In this document: piece by piece, positions 32,508-41,360 of the stretch
Layout: each line of letters begins with the position of its first letter
Numbering within the stretch: the stretch's first letter is position 1
NCBI RefSeq assembly: GCF_018343695.1
Contig: NZ_JAGYPJ010000001.1
Location: 569,001-633,000 of the forward strand
DNA: 64,000 nucleotides
Source: Lederbergia citrisecunda
GTDB lineage: Bacteria; Bacillota; Bacilli; Bacillales; Bacillaceae_C
Direction of reading: 5' to 3'
Notes under the pieces: generated by a model
Seen by the model: only the letters and a program-made list of their open reading frames with translations
The model's database searches: none
What the model was told of the DNA's origin: nothing
Program-made: the position numbers and the translations under genes

Positions 32508-33521
32508 GTGAAAAGATGGACCATTAAAGACATAGCGAAAAAAGCCGGTGTTTCCATTACCACTGTTTCGCGAGTGTTGAATCAAAAAGAGGAGGGAATG
32601 TCCCAAAAGACACGTGAAAAGGTACTTAAAGTAATGGAGGAAGTAGACTTCCAGCCTAACCAATTTGCTCGTGGTCTCGTAACGAAGCGATCGAAAACAT
32701 TTGGATTAATTGTTCCAAATATCTCTAATCCGTATTTTCCTGAATTATGTCGAGGGGTGGAAGATGAAGCGAATGAAAGAGAATATAGCTTAATCATCTG
32801 TAATTCTGATGATCGTTCTGATAAAGAAAAGCGATATTTACGACTATTAGAAGAACAACAGGTAGATGGTATCATTTTTTCGGCAAAAGATTATTTGGAT
32901 CCATCGGATGAAGAGCAATTGTCACGTGCAAAAATTCCTTTTGTTCTCATTGATAGGGGAAAAAACGAAAAAAAACATTCCGGTGTCTTTTTAGATAATT
33001 ATAAAGGTGGATATTTAGCAGGAAAACATTTAATAGAACTAGGACATAGAAAGATAGCATGCATTATAGGACCAAGGTCCATTTCTTTGTCTAATGAACG
33101 TTTAGAAGGTTTCAAAAGAGCACTGTCTGAATCAGGTGTTGAACTTTTGCCATCACATATTATTGAAGGGAATTTTCAGATGGAAATGGCATACCATAAG
33201 TCCAAAGACCTTCTTATGAAAAAAGAAGTAACAGCAATATTTGCCTTCAATGATGTAATGGCATTCGGTGTTTACCGTATGGCGCACGAGCTTGGTATTC
33301 ATATACCAACTGAATTATCCATCGTAGGCTTTGACGATATACCGCTAGTATCCGCGTTAATACCTAAACTCACTACAGTTCGTCAGGATACTTATCAAAT
33401 GGGGCGGGAGGCTGTAAAGCTTTTAATCCAAAAATTTGAAAATACGGAAACCAAATCTGTTATGTTTAATCCGACTCTGGTAGTACGTGAAAGTAGTACA
33501 TCACCAAATCTATTACTATAA
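32508..33521 (+). CDS. LacI-family repressor (RbsR-like)
   Basis: 337 residues from GTG 32508 (AGGTGA 5 nt upstream; GTG 32499 overlaps that site). N-terminal LacI HTH (TIKDIAKKAGVSITTVSRVLNQKEEGMSQKTREKV), hinge at about 50-60, then a periplasmic-binding-protein-like sensor (LIVPNISNPYFPELCRGVEDEA...VVGFDDIPL-type motif GFDDIPLVSALIPKLTTVRQD). First gene of the operon, hence autoregulated. The effector is probably ribose or a nucleoside, judged from neighbours. Confidence 0.85.
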   Translation: MKRWTIKDIAKKAGVSITTVSRVLNQKEEGMSQKTREKVLKVMEEVDFQPNQFARGLVTKRSKTFGLIVPNISNPYFPELCRGVEDEANEREYSLIICNSDDRSDKEKRYLRLLEEQQVDGIIFSAKDYLDPSDEEQLSRAKIPFVLIDRGKNEKKHSGVFLDNYKGGYLAGKHLIELGHRKIACIIGPRSISLSNERLEGFKRALSESGVELLPSHIIEGNFQMEMAYHKSKDLLMKKEVTAIFAFNDVMAFGVYRMAHELGIHIPTELSIVGFDDIPLVSALIPKLTTVRQDTYQMGREAVKLLIQKFENTETKSVMFNPTLVVRESSTSPNLLL

Positions 33522-33572
33522 CCCATCATAATAAATCATCAAGAATGTAGATTAACTAGAGGAGTGAATTCG

Positions 33573-34535
33573 ATGAAAAAAATACCAGTAATTATTGATT
33601 GTGATCCAGGAATTGACGATGTAATGGCATTATTACTAGCTTTTTCTCGAGATGATCTGGATATTAAGTTAATTACAACTGAACCTGGAAATCAAACTCA
33701 AGATAAAACAATCTACAATGCTAGAGCTTTCACTAGCTACATGAAACAAAATATTGAAATTGCGAGAGGGTTGGATGATCCTTTCTTCCGTGAACTTGAG
33801 GTTGCTGATGATGTTCATGGGGAAAGTGGGTTAGGTGAAGTCGTACTACCTGAGCCAGGTTTACTTGAAAGTGATAGAACAGCTATCAATGCTTTAAAAG
33901 ATGTTTTAACTGAAAGTGAGGAACCAATCGTACTAATCGCGACTGGACCACTTACAAATATCGGAGCATTGCTACTTGCCCATCCAGAAGTAAAAGAAAA
34001 AATCAGCTATATTTCCTATATGGGTGGTGCAGCAGTCGCTGGGAATATGAGCCCATTTGCGGAGTTTAACGTATATGTGGATCCTCATGCAGCTGATATC
34101 GTATTTCGTTCAGGAATTCCTATTATCATGAGCGGACTTGATGTTACGCATAAAGCATATGTCAACATGGCGGAATTGGAAAAAATCGAGAGCATGAATA
34201 CAGATTTATCCCAAAAGATTGGTTCTATGCTTCGTTTTTATATTCACAATGCAAAAAATAATGATTTCCAAGAAACTGATTTTGAAAATGGTATTCGTTT
34301 GCATGATCTTTGTGCTGTTTCTTATGTAGTTACTCCAGAACTTTTCGAAGGAGAAGATTGCTTTGTAGCGGTTGAAACAGAAGGACGTCATACTGCTGGT
34401 GCAACTGTTGTCGATTACTCGCATCGTTCAGGAAAACCTCATAATGTAAAAGTATTGCACTCAGTAAACCGTGAAGCTTTTGTAAATCAATTTATGGAAG
34501 CGATTGAAAAAATGAGCCGTCAAATCGGTCAATAA
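33573..34535 (+). CDS. Nucleoside hydrolase (IunH/Rih family)
   Basis: 320 residues from ATG 33573 after AGAGGAGTG. The calcium-binding signature IDCDPGIDDVMALLLA is at residues 6-21; further active-site parts are LIATGPLTNIGALL, YMGGAAVAGNMSPFAEFNVYVDPHAA (Asn and Asp contacting ribose) and the C-terminal LHDLCAV. It splits ribonucleosides into base and ribose, in the cytoplasm. With the ECF transporter and ribokinase next to it, it forms a nucleoside salvage route. Confidence 0.9.
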   Translation: MKKIPVIIDCDPGIDDVMALLLAFSRDDLDIKLITTEPGNQTQDKTIYNARAFTSYMKQNIEIARGLDDPFFRELEVADDVHGESGLGEVVLPEPGLLESDRTAINALKDVLTESEEPIVLIATGPLTNIGALLLAHPEVKEKISYISYMGGAAVAGNMSPFAEFNVYVDPHAADIVFRSGIPIIMSGLDVTHKAYVNMAELEKIESMNTDLSQKIGSMLRFYIHNAKNNDFQETDFENGIRLHDLCAVSYVVTPELFEGEDCFVAVETEGRHTAGATVVDYSHRSGKPHNVKVLHSVNREAFVNQFMEAIEKMSRQIGQ

Positions 34536-34557
34536 TTAAAAAAGGTGGGAAACCAAG

Positions 34558-35160
34558 ATGAAACGTAGTTTTAAAGATGATTTTAATATGATGTCTATGC
34601 TTCTAATTCCAATTGGTGTAGCAGTAAACATTGTCGGTTTTCAAATTGCAAACGTTTTAAGGCTCCCAATTTTTCTTGATACAATCGGAACTATTTTAAT
34701 CGGGGTTGTTGCTGGTCCTTGGGTTGCATTACTTGCTGGATTAATTACAAATCTAATCAATGGTATTTTCAATCCTACGTATTTTCCGTATGCGATTACA
34801 TCGATGGCGATTGGTGTTGGAGTAGGGTTATTGTCTAAATCCGGTATGTTTAAAAATATTCCTAAAACAATTGTTTCCGGTATTGTTATTACGTTTATAG
34901 CTGTTATCGTGTCAGCTCCAATTACGGTTCTTGTATTCGGTGGAGCTACTGGAAGTACATCATCCCTTCTTACAGCTACACTCCTTGCTTCAGGACAAAA
35001 AATTTGGGGTGCCGTATTTGCTTCATCCTTTATCTTTGAAATTGCTGACAAAATCGTATCTGCACTTATTGTATATTTTATTGTAAGAAAAATGTCTGAC
35101 CGCTATCTATCAAAAATGAATTACGGGACTCTATACATGAAACGTGGAGGCCATAAATAA
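34558..35160 (+). CDS. ECF transporter substrate-binding (S) component
   Basis: 200 residues with six predicted membrane helices, for example MMSMLLIPIGVAVNIVGFQIA, FLDTIGTILIGVVAGPWVALLAGLITNLINGIF, and VSGIVITFIAVIVSAPITVLVFGG. The GPWVALLAGLITNLINGIFNPTY-type motif is typical of S components that bind small molecules inside the membrane. Next to nucleoside hydrolase and ribokinase the likely ligand is a nucleoside or ribose. Group I arrangement: T and two A genes follow. Confidence 0.8.
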   Translation: MKRSFKDDFNMMSMLLIPIGVAVNIVGFQIANVLRLPIFLDTIGTILIGVVAGPWVALLAGLITNLINGIFNPTYFPYAITSMAIGVGVGLLSKSGMFKNIPKTIVSGIVITFIAVIVSAPITVLVFGGATGSTSSLLTATLLASGQKIWGAVFASSFIFEIADKIVSALIVYFIVRKMSDRYLSKMNYGTLYMKRGGHK

Positions 35161-35172
35161 TTGTTTCATCAA

Positions 35173-35206
35173 CTCTTTCCGTTCTATTGAGCGGAAAGAG
35201 CTACTT
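35173..35206 (+). terminator. Hairpin between S and T genes (possible attenuator)
   Basis: CTCTTTCCG/CGGAAAGAG, loop of about 10 nt, followed by CTACTTTTTC. A weak T-run suggests partial termination, giving more S than T/A component. Confidence 0.5.
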
Positions 35207-35225
35207 TTTCTGAGGAGGGTTCACA

Positions 35226-35969
35226 GTGCAGAAAAATATCATCCAGCAGCTTCATCCAATGACTAAATTCTTCTTTGCATTGTTTGTATCAGCTGCCGTT
35301 CTTATTATTCCCGGGTATATATTCTCATTTCTAGTTTTTCCAATTTTACTTCTTATCGCTGCTGCTGCAGGTATTGCGAAAGAATTTTTTGGAACTGTCA
35401 TGAAAGCTTTGTTATTTTTACTTATCATCGTTTTCTTAATGCAGCTCTTTTTCTATCCAGGTGATCATGTGATTGGACAATGGGGAATATTCAAGTGGAC
35501 TGAGGAAGGCTTGAATTATGGACTAACGCTTACTTCTCGTATCCTTGCCATGGGATCTGCATTCATATTATTTTTCCGTTTGACAGAAGTACGTGACTTT
35601 GTAAAGTCGCTTGAAGACGCGGGCCTACCTCCAATGGGAGCTTATGTTGTATTATCAACATTACAAATTATTCCTGAAATGCGACGCCATGCGAACACAA
35701 TTATGGATGCCCAAAAAACACGTGGTGTCGAAACGGAAGGGTCAATGTTGACTAGAGCGAAAGCATTTATCCCAACCTTAACTCCTCTCATTTTATCATC
35801 TATATCAAGTACTGAAGAACGAGCAATTACTCTAGAATCGAGAGCGTTTTCTGCTCCAACAAAGAAGACAAGTTTGCATAAGCTGACAAAAAGTACAGCT
35901 GATCGAATTCTACCATTCGTCTACATTATTATTTTAGTCGGAATGGTATTATGGAGGATACTCGCATGA
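35226..35969 (+). CDS. ECF transporter transmembrane protein EcfT
   Basis: 247 residues, GTG start after GAGGAGG. Four to five membrane helices in the first 120 residues and around 225-245. The cytoplasmic coupling region carries two Ala-Arg-Gly-like motifs, QKTRGVE (about 162-168) and ESRAF (about 203-207), that fit grooves in the ATPases. It links S component and ATPases. Ends ATGA overlapping ecfA1. Confidence 0.85.
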   Translation: MQKNIIQQLHPMTKFFFALFVSAAVLIIPGYIFSFLVFPILLLIAAAAGIAKEFFGTVMKALLFLLIIVFLMQLFFYPGDHVIGQWGIFKWTEEGLNYGLTLTSRILAMGSAFILFFRLTEVRDFVKSLEDAGLPPMGAYVVLSTLQIIPEMRRHANTIMDAQKTRGVETEGSMLTRAKAFIPTLTPLILSSISSTEERAITLESRAFSAPTKKTSLHKLTKSTADRILPFVYIIILVGMVLWRILA

Positions 35970-36832
35970 ATTCTATCATTGAAATGAAAAATGTCTCATA
36001 CCGTTATCCGGTCAGCGATGATTGGATAATCAAAAATGCATCATTAACAATTGAAAAGGGAAAATTTACAGCTATTATTGGTAATAATGGTTCTGGTAAA
36101 ACGACACTTTGTAATATTATACGTGGATTTATTCCGCATTTTTACAAAGGAGAGCTTGAAGGAGAAGTCATTGTAGACGGTAAAAATATTGTGGACTACC
36201 AATTAGGTCAATTAGGTGAAAAAATTGGGTATGTCTTTCAAAATCCTTTCATCCAAGTATCAGGAGTAAAAGATACCGTTTTTGACGAAGTAGCTTATGG
36301 GCTCGAAAATTTAGGTGTAGAAGTAAATGAAATTATAGACCGAGTAAATGAAATATTAAAGCTTGTTAAAATCGAGCATTTACGAGATAAACATCCGATG
36401 GGGCTTTCAGGTGGCCAACGTCAACGTGTTGCTCTTGCTTCAATCATCGTAATGAATCCCGATATCCTTGTCATTGACGAGCCAACATCTCAGCTAGACC
36501 CAATTGGAACGGAGCATGTATTTGATATCATTCGTCTCATGAAAGAAAAGGGAAAAACAATTATTCTTGTAGAACATAAAATGGACTTAATTGCTGAATA
36601 TGCAGACGATCTTATTGTCCTTAATGAAGGTGAAATTGTTTTACAAGGTCCGACGCGAGAAGTTTTTGCGGATCCACGATATGGAGAATATAATATTCAA
36701 TATCCTCATGTAACCGAGGTCGCTCTAAATTTACAAAAAAACGGTGTTAAGTTAAATTACGTCCCAATTCGCGACGAAGAATTACCCGAAAGCATTAGTT
36801 GGGAAAGTGTAGGGGAGAGTGCTCATGACTGA
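35966..36832 (+). CDS. ECF transporter ATPase 1
   Basis: 288 residues from ATG 35966 (TGGAGG before it; overlap ATGA with ecfT). Walker A GNNGSGKTT (about 40), Q-loop FQNPFIQ, signature LSGGQRQRVALA, Walker B ILVIDEPTSQLDP, H-loop VEHKMD. Full set of motifs, so catalytically competent. Extended C-terminal tail typical of EcfA. It overlaps the next gene by 8 bp. Confidence 0.9.
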   Translation: MNSIIEMKNVSYRYPVSDDWIIKNASLTIEKGKFTAIIGNNGSGKTTLCNIIRGFIPHFYKGELEGEVIVDGKNIVDYQLGQLGEKIGYVFQNPFIQVSGVKDTVFDEVAYGLENLGVEVNEIIDRVNEILKLVKIEHLRDKHPMGLSGGQRQRVALASIIVMNPDILVIDEPTSQLDPIGTEHVFDIIRLMKEKGKTIILVEHKMDLIAEYADDLIVLNEGEIVLQGPTREVFADPRYGEYNIQYPHVTEVALNLQKNGVKLNYVPIRDEELPESISWESVGESAHD

Positions 36833-37646
36833 ACTTCATTTGAAAAACGTTAGTTTCGCTTATCCCGATGGAACAAAAGCATTAGAAAATTTGACGCTTA
36901 CTATTCCTGCTGGCCAACGTCTTGCTATTATTGGGCAAAATGGGGCTGGAAAAACAACTGCAGTAAAATTGATGAACGGTCTTTTAAAGCCAACTGAAGG
37001 TGCGGTATATGTTGGGGATTGGAATACAAAAGATTATACAACAGCTCAAGTATCCCGTAAGGTTGGCTATGTTTTTCAAAATCCGGACGATCAAATTTTC
37101 CATAATGATGTGGAATCAGAAGTCCAGTTTGGGCCTAAAAATATGGGCTTTGATCCAGAACGTGTATCGATGCTAACAGATTGGGCGATGGAATTATGCG
37201 GAATTAGTCATGTTTCTCACGAAAATCCTTATAATCTTCCATATTCCGTACGTAAATTTGTTACCATTGCTTCCGTTTTGGCAATGGATTCCGATGTGAT
37301 TATTTTGGATGAGCCGACAGCTGGACAGGATCGGGTCGGCTTAGATTTATTAAGTAAGCTCCTAGATGAATTGGAGAAAAAAGGAAAGACGGTTATTACG
37401 ATTACGCACGATATGGAATTTGTCACGGATTACTTTTCTCGAATTGTTGTAATGGCAAATCGTAGGATTATTGCAGATGATGATTCAGGACATATTTTTT
37501 ATAATCATGCGATATTAGAAGAAAGTATGCTGAAACCACCTGCAGTTGCTAAAATGGCCAACTTATTGGGCTTGGAGAAAGGTATCTTGACGAAAGGCCA
37601 ATTATTATCCGTATTAAAGAAAAGAGATTTTACGAGAGGACGATAA
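36825..37646 (+). CDS. ECF transporter ATPase 2 with degenerate signature motif
   Basis: 273 residues from ATG 36825 (AGGGGAGAG 6 nt upstream). Walker A GQNGAGKTT, Q-loop FQNPDDQIFHNDV, Walker B VIILDEPTAGQD and H-loop THDMEFV are intact. Where LSGGQ should be, the sequence reads NLPYSVRKFVTIASVLA, so the signature is degenerate. Paired with the intact first ATPase this gives an asymmetric heterodimer with one standard and one altered nucleotide site. Confidence 0.88.
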   Translation: MTELHLKNVSFAYPDGTKALENLTLTIPAGQRLAIIGQNGAGKTTAVKLMNGLLKPTEGAVYVGDWNTKDYTTAQVSRKVGYVFQNPDDQIFHNDVESEVQFGPKNMGFDPERVSMLTDWAMELCGISHVSHENPYNLPYSVRKFVTIASVLAMDSDVIILDEPTAGQDRVGLDLLSKLLDELEKKGKTVITITHDMEFVTDYFSRIVVMANRRIIADDDSGHIFYNHAILEESMLKPPAVAKMANLLGLEKGILTKGQLLSVLKKRDFTRGR

Positions 37647-37651
37647 CGGGC

Positions 37652-38539
37652 ATGGATATTTCAATAGTCGGCAGCATTAATATAGATCTTGTATATCGTG
37701 TTCCTTATGTTGTAAATAATGGTGAAACGCTTCACAGTGCCTCCCATAGTGTTCATTTCGGTGGAAAAGGTGCCAACCAAGCTGTAGCAGCAAGCCAGTT
37801 GGGAGCAAATGTTCATTTTATTGGAAAAGTAGGTGAAGATGATTTCGGGGGACAAGCGATAAACAATTTAAAAAATAAAGGCGTTTATATTGATTCCGTT
37901 CAAAAGGAAGGAGCGACTGGGCAAGCGATTATCCAAGTGACAGATGCTGGTGATAATGCGATCGTTTTGTTTCCTGGTGCAAACTTTTTAGTTACACCTA
38001 AACAAATTGAACAGGAAGCTGATATCATATCTTCAAGCAAGGCACTCCTTCTTCAGCTTGAAGTTCCGCTTGATGCAGTTGAAAAGGCGGTGGAAATTGC
38101 AGCCCAACATGGGATAATGGTTATCCTAAACCCGGCTCCTTCACAAAAATTGTCCGATTCTTTATTAAAGAATATTACATTTTTAACTCCGAATGAAACA
38201 GAACTTGCGCAGTTGACTAGTATTGAAACGAGAACGGAAGAAAATATTCGCTCCGCATGTAGTTTATTGCTCGATAAAGGGGTCGGAACGGTAGTCGTGA
38301 CACTTGGATCTAAAGGCTCTTTTTATATGAATCGTGAAGAAAGTGGCTGGGTTCAAGCGTTAAGCGTTGATCCAGTAGATACAACTGGAGCGGGAGATGC
38401 ATTTAATGGAGCTTTGGCAGTAGGACTATGCAGAGGAGATTCGCTTCGAAGTTCGATTGAGTTTGCCACGAAAGTTGCCGCTTATGTAGTTACTCAAATG
38501 GGTGCACAACCACTTATCCCAGATTCAATTTTGGAATAA
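37652..38539 (+). CDS. rbsK: Ribokinase
   Basis: 295 residues. PfkB-family signatures: N-terminal GSINIDLVYRV, FGGKGANQAVAASQLGA (ribose contact) and DTTGAGDAFNGALAVGL with the catalytic Asp (about residue 249) and the anion hole. It phosphorylates ribose to ribose 5-phosphate, the last step of this operon's pathway. It starts 5 bp after the ATPase gene. Confidence 0.88.
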   Translation: MDISIVGSINIDLVYRVPYVVNNGETLHSASHSVHFGGKGANQAVAASQLGANVHFIGKVGEDDFGGQAINNLKNKGVYIDSVQKEGATGQAIIQVTDAGDNAIVLFPGANFLVTPKQIEQEADIISSSKALLLQLEVPLDAVEKAVEIAAQHGIMVILNPAPSQKLSDSLLKNITFLTPNETELAQLTSIETRTEENIRSACSLLLDKGVGTVVVTLGSKGSFYMNREESGWVQALSVDPVDTTGAGDAFNGALAVGLCRGDSLRSSIEFATKVAAYVVTQMGAQPLIPDSILE

Positions 38540-38547
38540 ATTATATT

Positions 38548-38590
38548 CGTAGCTCTTCGTATTCGGTGCGAAGCAGCTACGCTTTTTTTT
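38548..38590. terminator. Bidirectional terminator, rbsK and yhjD-like gene
   Basis: CGTAGCT + CTTCG pair with CGAAG + AGCTACG, followed by eight Ts on plus and an A-rich flank that serves the minus strand. Confidence 0.8.
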
Positions 38591-38960
38591 CCAAGTGTAT
38601 ATTTTTATACCTCTCAAATAAGTAATAACGGAGCAACTCTTCTGTTCTATTTCTAAGCCTAGGATTAAAGTAATTATGCTCCTCTTCGTAACCTTTATAG
38701 ATGAACATATACATTGTAAAGGCATCATCTGATTTAAGACGCTCCACCTTGATATTATTCTTATGCAAATACCGTTTTACTTCAGCAAGATCTTTTTGAA
38801 TGGCTTTCATTGTTTCTTCAATTAGTTCTAAATAAGGTTTCTTTAATTTAAAGGAGCTTGTATTAACTACAATTAAATCCCGGTTCAATATAGTGAGCAA
38901 CATAGGTAGGTAGATGGCCTGCTCAATAATATCCCGGTCACTCGTTGGAATTCTCGTCAT
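38577..38960 (-). CDS. YhjD-like small protein
   Basis: 127 residues, minus strand, ATG after GGGAGGAT. Sequence resembles my memory of B. subtilis YhjD (RIPTSDRDIIEQAIYLPMLLTILNRDLIVV...YLELIEETMKAIQKDL...FIYKGYEEEHNYFNP.LR). The family is uncharacterised, helical and cytoplasmic. Its place between comK and addB agrees with the B. subtilis order. The stop lies inside the shared terminator. Confidence 0.65.
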   Translation of the reverse strand: MTRIPTSDRDIIEQAIYLPMLLTILNRDLIVVNTSSFKLKKPYLELIEETMKAIQKDLAEVKRYLHKNNIKVERLKSDDAFTMYMFIYKGYEEEHNYFNPRLRNRTEELLRYYLFERYKNIHLEKKA

Positions 38961-39002
38961 TGTAAAATCCTCCCTTTAATTACAGAACATACGTTCCCTT
39001 TT

Positions 39003-39031
39003 ATAATACTAAGAAAAAAAGTGTATATCAA
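39003..39031 (-). promoter_or_regulatory. Sigma-A promoter of the yhjD-like gene
   Basis: Minus strand TTGATA, 17-bp spacer, TATTAT. Confidence 0.55.
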
Positions 39032-39146
39032 GTTGTAAAAATTAAAATGGGCTCAAAAAAATTTTCTCCTTTATAAGCAGGAAAAATACTTAGGGCGTCG
39101 AAATATTGTACAATATAATGTATTCAACAAGAAGGGGCGATAAAAG

Positions 39147-41135
39147 ATGAAATCGAAACAAGGGATTAAACCAGAAGATCTATATCAATTAAAATCAGTG
39201 GCTGATCCACAAGTATCACCTAATGGAACAGACGTTGTATACGTCGGAACGCATATTGAAGAAAAGAAGAAAGACTATGTATCTAACTTATTTTACATAA
39301 ACTTGAATGATAAAATTCCACAACAATGGACTTTTGGTGAAGATAAAACGAATTCACCTGTTTGGTCTCCAGATGGCAGCAAAATCGCGTTTGTGTCAAC
39401 GAGAAATGGGAAGCCGCAAATTTTTGTTCTTTCTAAAATAGGTGGAGAAGCGGAACAAGTAACCGATTGTAGAAACGGTGCGACATCACCCGTATGGTCT
39501 CCGTGTGGAAAGAAAATTGCCTTCTCTGTGAAACTTGGTAAAGACGAAACCATTAACGAAACAGCTGAAAAAGACAAGAAAGAAGAAAAAGAACTAAAAC
39601 CACTTGAAATAGATAAAATGAAACATAAATCGGATGCAGGCGGATTTCTTGATATGGAGCAATTTTCTCAAATTGCAATCGTCAATCTAGAATCTGGGGA
39701 ATTGGAAGTAATAACGGAAGGAAAACATAATTTCCAGCTTGGCACATGGTCTTCAAACGGAAAATATCTTTCTTACACTGCAGACTTAACAGAGGATCTT
39801 GATTTTTCTTTCATGAGTGATATTTACTTATTGGATTTAGAAACGAAGGATGCTCGCAAGCTAACGGAAGGAACGGGAATGTTCTACCAAACATCATGGT
39901 CTCCGAACAGCCGCTACATAGCTTATGTTGGAAGTGAAAGAGAATTTGAAAATGCTACACATGCAAAGCTATGGATTTATGATGTGGAAAATGACAATAA
40001 GACATGTGTAACGAGTGATTTTGACGCACCTGTCGGTGATTTTGTCGTAGGTGATTTCCTTCAAGGTGTTGTTGCTCCGCGTGTCCAATGGTTGGAAGAT
40101 AGTGAAAGCTTTTACTTCCAAGTGACAGATCAAGGAAATACAGCCATTTATTTTGGAAATATTTCTGGAGAATTATATCCAGCTATTAATGATGATCAAT
40201 ATGTATATGGTTTTTCACTTGATAAGAAAAATGACAAAGCGGTAGTCGCAATCAGCACTAATACAAATCCTGGCGATTTATTTTACGTAAATTTAAATAC
40301 GGGCGAAAAAGAACAGCTTACTAATGTAAATGAAGAGTTTTTAAAGACGAGAGAATTATCTGTTCCAGAAGCCATTGAATTTGAAGGGGCAGACGGCTGG
40401 AAAGTAAGCGGCTGGATAATGAAGCCAGTTGGATATGAAGAAGGACAAAAATATCCGCTTATTCTTGAAATCCATGGCGGTCCGCATGCCATGTATGCCA
40501 ACACGTATTTTAACGAATTCCAAATTCTTGCTGCTCAAGGCTTTGCGGTTCTATACACGAATCCTCGGGGAAGCCACGGATATGGCCAGAAATTTGTTGA
40601 TGCGGTCCGCGGCGATTATGGCGGCAATGATTATAATGACTTGATGGCGGCTGTCGACTATACATTAGAGCAGTATGATTTTATTGATCAAGATCGCCTC
40701 GCTGTAACAGGTGGAAGCTATGGCGGCTTCATGACAAACTGGATCGTCGGCCATACAAATCGCTTTAAAGCAGCTGTTACTCAGCGTTCCATCTGTAACT
40801 GGATTAGCTTTTACGGAGTAAGTGATATTGGTTACTACTTTACAGACTGGCAAATTCTCGCTGGATTAGACGATATAGAAAAGCTTTGGAATCATTCACC
40901 ACTTAAATATGTGGACAATGTAGAGACACCACTTTTAATTTTACACGGTGAAAAAGACTATCGCTGTCCAATTGAACAGGCAGAGCAATTGTTTATTGCC
41001 TTAAAACATCGTAAAAAAGAAACAAAATTTGTTCGCTTCCCTGAATCCAATCACGAGCTTTCAAGGAGCGGAAAACCAACGTTAAGAATCAACAGACTAG
41101 AATATATTAGGGACTGGTTTGTGGAATATCTATAA
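39147..41135 (+). CDS. S9 family prolyl oligopeptidase-type peptidase (YuxL-like)
   Basis: 662 residues, ATG after AAGAAGGGG. Residues 1-400 form a beta-propeller with WD-like SPVWSPDGSKIAFVS repeats; residues 420-662 are the alpha/beta-hydrolase domain. Catalytic Ser in GGSYGGFMTNW (about 530), Asp in LHGEKDYRCP (about 613), His in SNHELSRSG (about 644). No signal peptide, so cytoplasmic; it cleaves short peptides, probably acylaminoacyl-peptidase type. Confidence 0.85.
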   Translation: MKSKQGIKPEDLYQLKSVADPQVSPNGTDVVYVGTHIEEKKKDYVSNLFYINLNDKIPQQWTFGEDKTNSPVWSPDGSKIAFVSTRNGKPQIFVLSKIGGEAEQVTDCRNGATSPVWSPCGKKIAFSVKLGKDETINETAEKDKKEEKELKPLEIDKMKHKSDAGGFLDMEQFSQIAIVNLESGELEVITEGKHNFQLGTWSSNGKYLSYTADLTEDLDFSFMSDIYLLDLETKDARKLTEGTGMFYQTSWSPNSRYIAYVGSEREFENATHAKLWIYDVENDNKTCVTSDFDAPVGDFVVGDFLQGVVAPRVQWLEDSESFYFQVTDQGNTAIYFGNISGELYPAINDDQYVYGFSLDKKNDKAVVAISTNTNPGDLFYVNLNTGEKEQLTNVNEEFLKTRELSVPEAIEFEGADGWKVSGWIMKPVGYEEGQKYPLILEIHGGPHAMYANTYFNEFQILAAQGFAVLYTNPRGSHGYGQKFVDAVRGDYGGNDYNDLMAAVDYTLEQYDFIDQDRLAVTGGSYGGFMTNWIVGHTNRFKAAVTQRSICNWISFYGVSDIGYYFTDWQILAGLDDIEKLWNHSPLKYVDNVETPLLILHGEKDYRCPIEQAEQLFIALKHRKKETKFVRFPESNHELSRSGKPTLRINRLEYIRDWFVEYL

Positions 41136-41147
41136 GAGTAAAATGGG

Positions 41148-41187
41148 TTGGCTTAAGAAGTGAGAGTGCTTCTTAGGCCAATTTTTT
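41148..41187 (+). terminator. Terminator of the S9 peptidase gene
   Basis: TTGGCTTAAGAAG/CTTCTTAGGCCAA (one bulge/wobble), then ATTTTTTG. Confidence 0.75.
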
Positions 41188-41212
41188 GTTTTGGTTATAT
41201 TAAAGCTCATTT

Positions 41213-41232
41213 TTGATTGGAGCGGAAATCAA
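41213..41232. repeat. Collapsed copy of a Bacillaceae dispersed repeat
   Basis: TTGATTGGAGCGGAAATCAA joins what look like the left end (TGATTGGAGCGGAA) and right end (GGAGCGGAAATCAA) of the element seen full-length at 46336. The rest of 41190-41360 is AT-rich without recognised sites. Confidence 0.45.
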
Positions 41233-41360
41233 TATATACATTGAAGTGAGTTACTCTACAAACAAAAACAAAAATGCATATACAAAAGAAAACAAAAAAA
41301 TGGTACATTAATATCAGAAGATTTTAAAAAGTAGACACTAAGAAATGGAGGGAGAATGCA

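Noticed and set aside
34641-35051. 136-codon minus-strand frame opposite the ECF S component
   Set aside because: No ribosome site, antisense to a clear gene, and low-complexity composition expected of a shadow frame.
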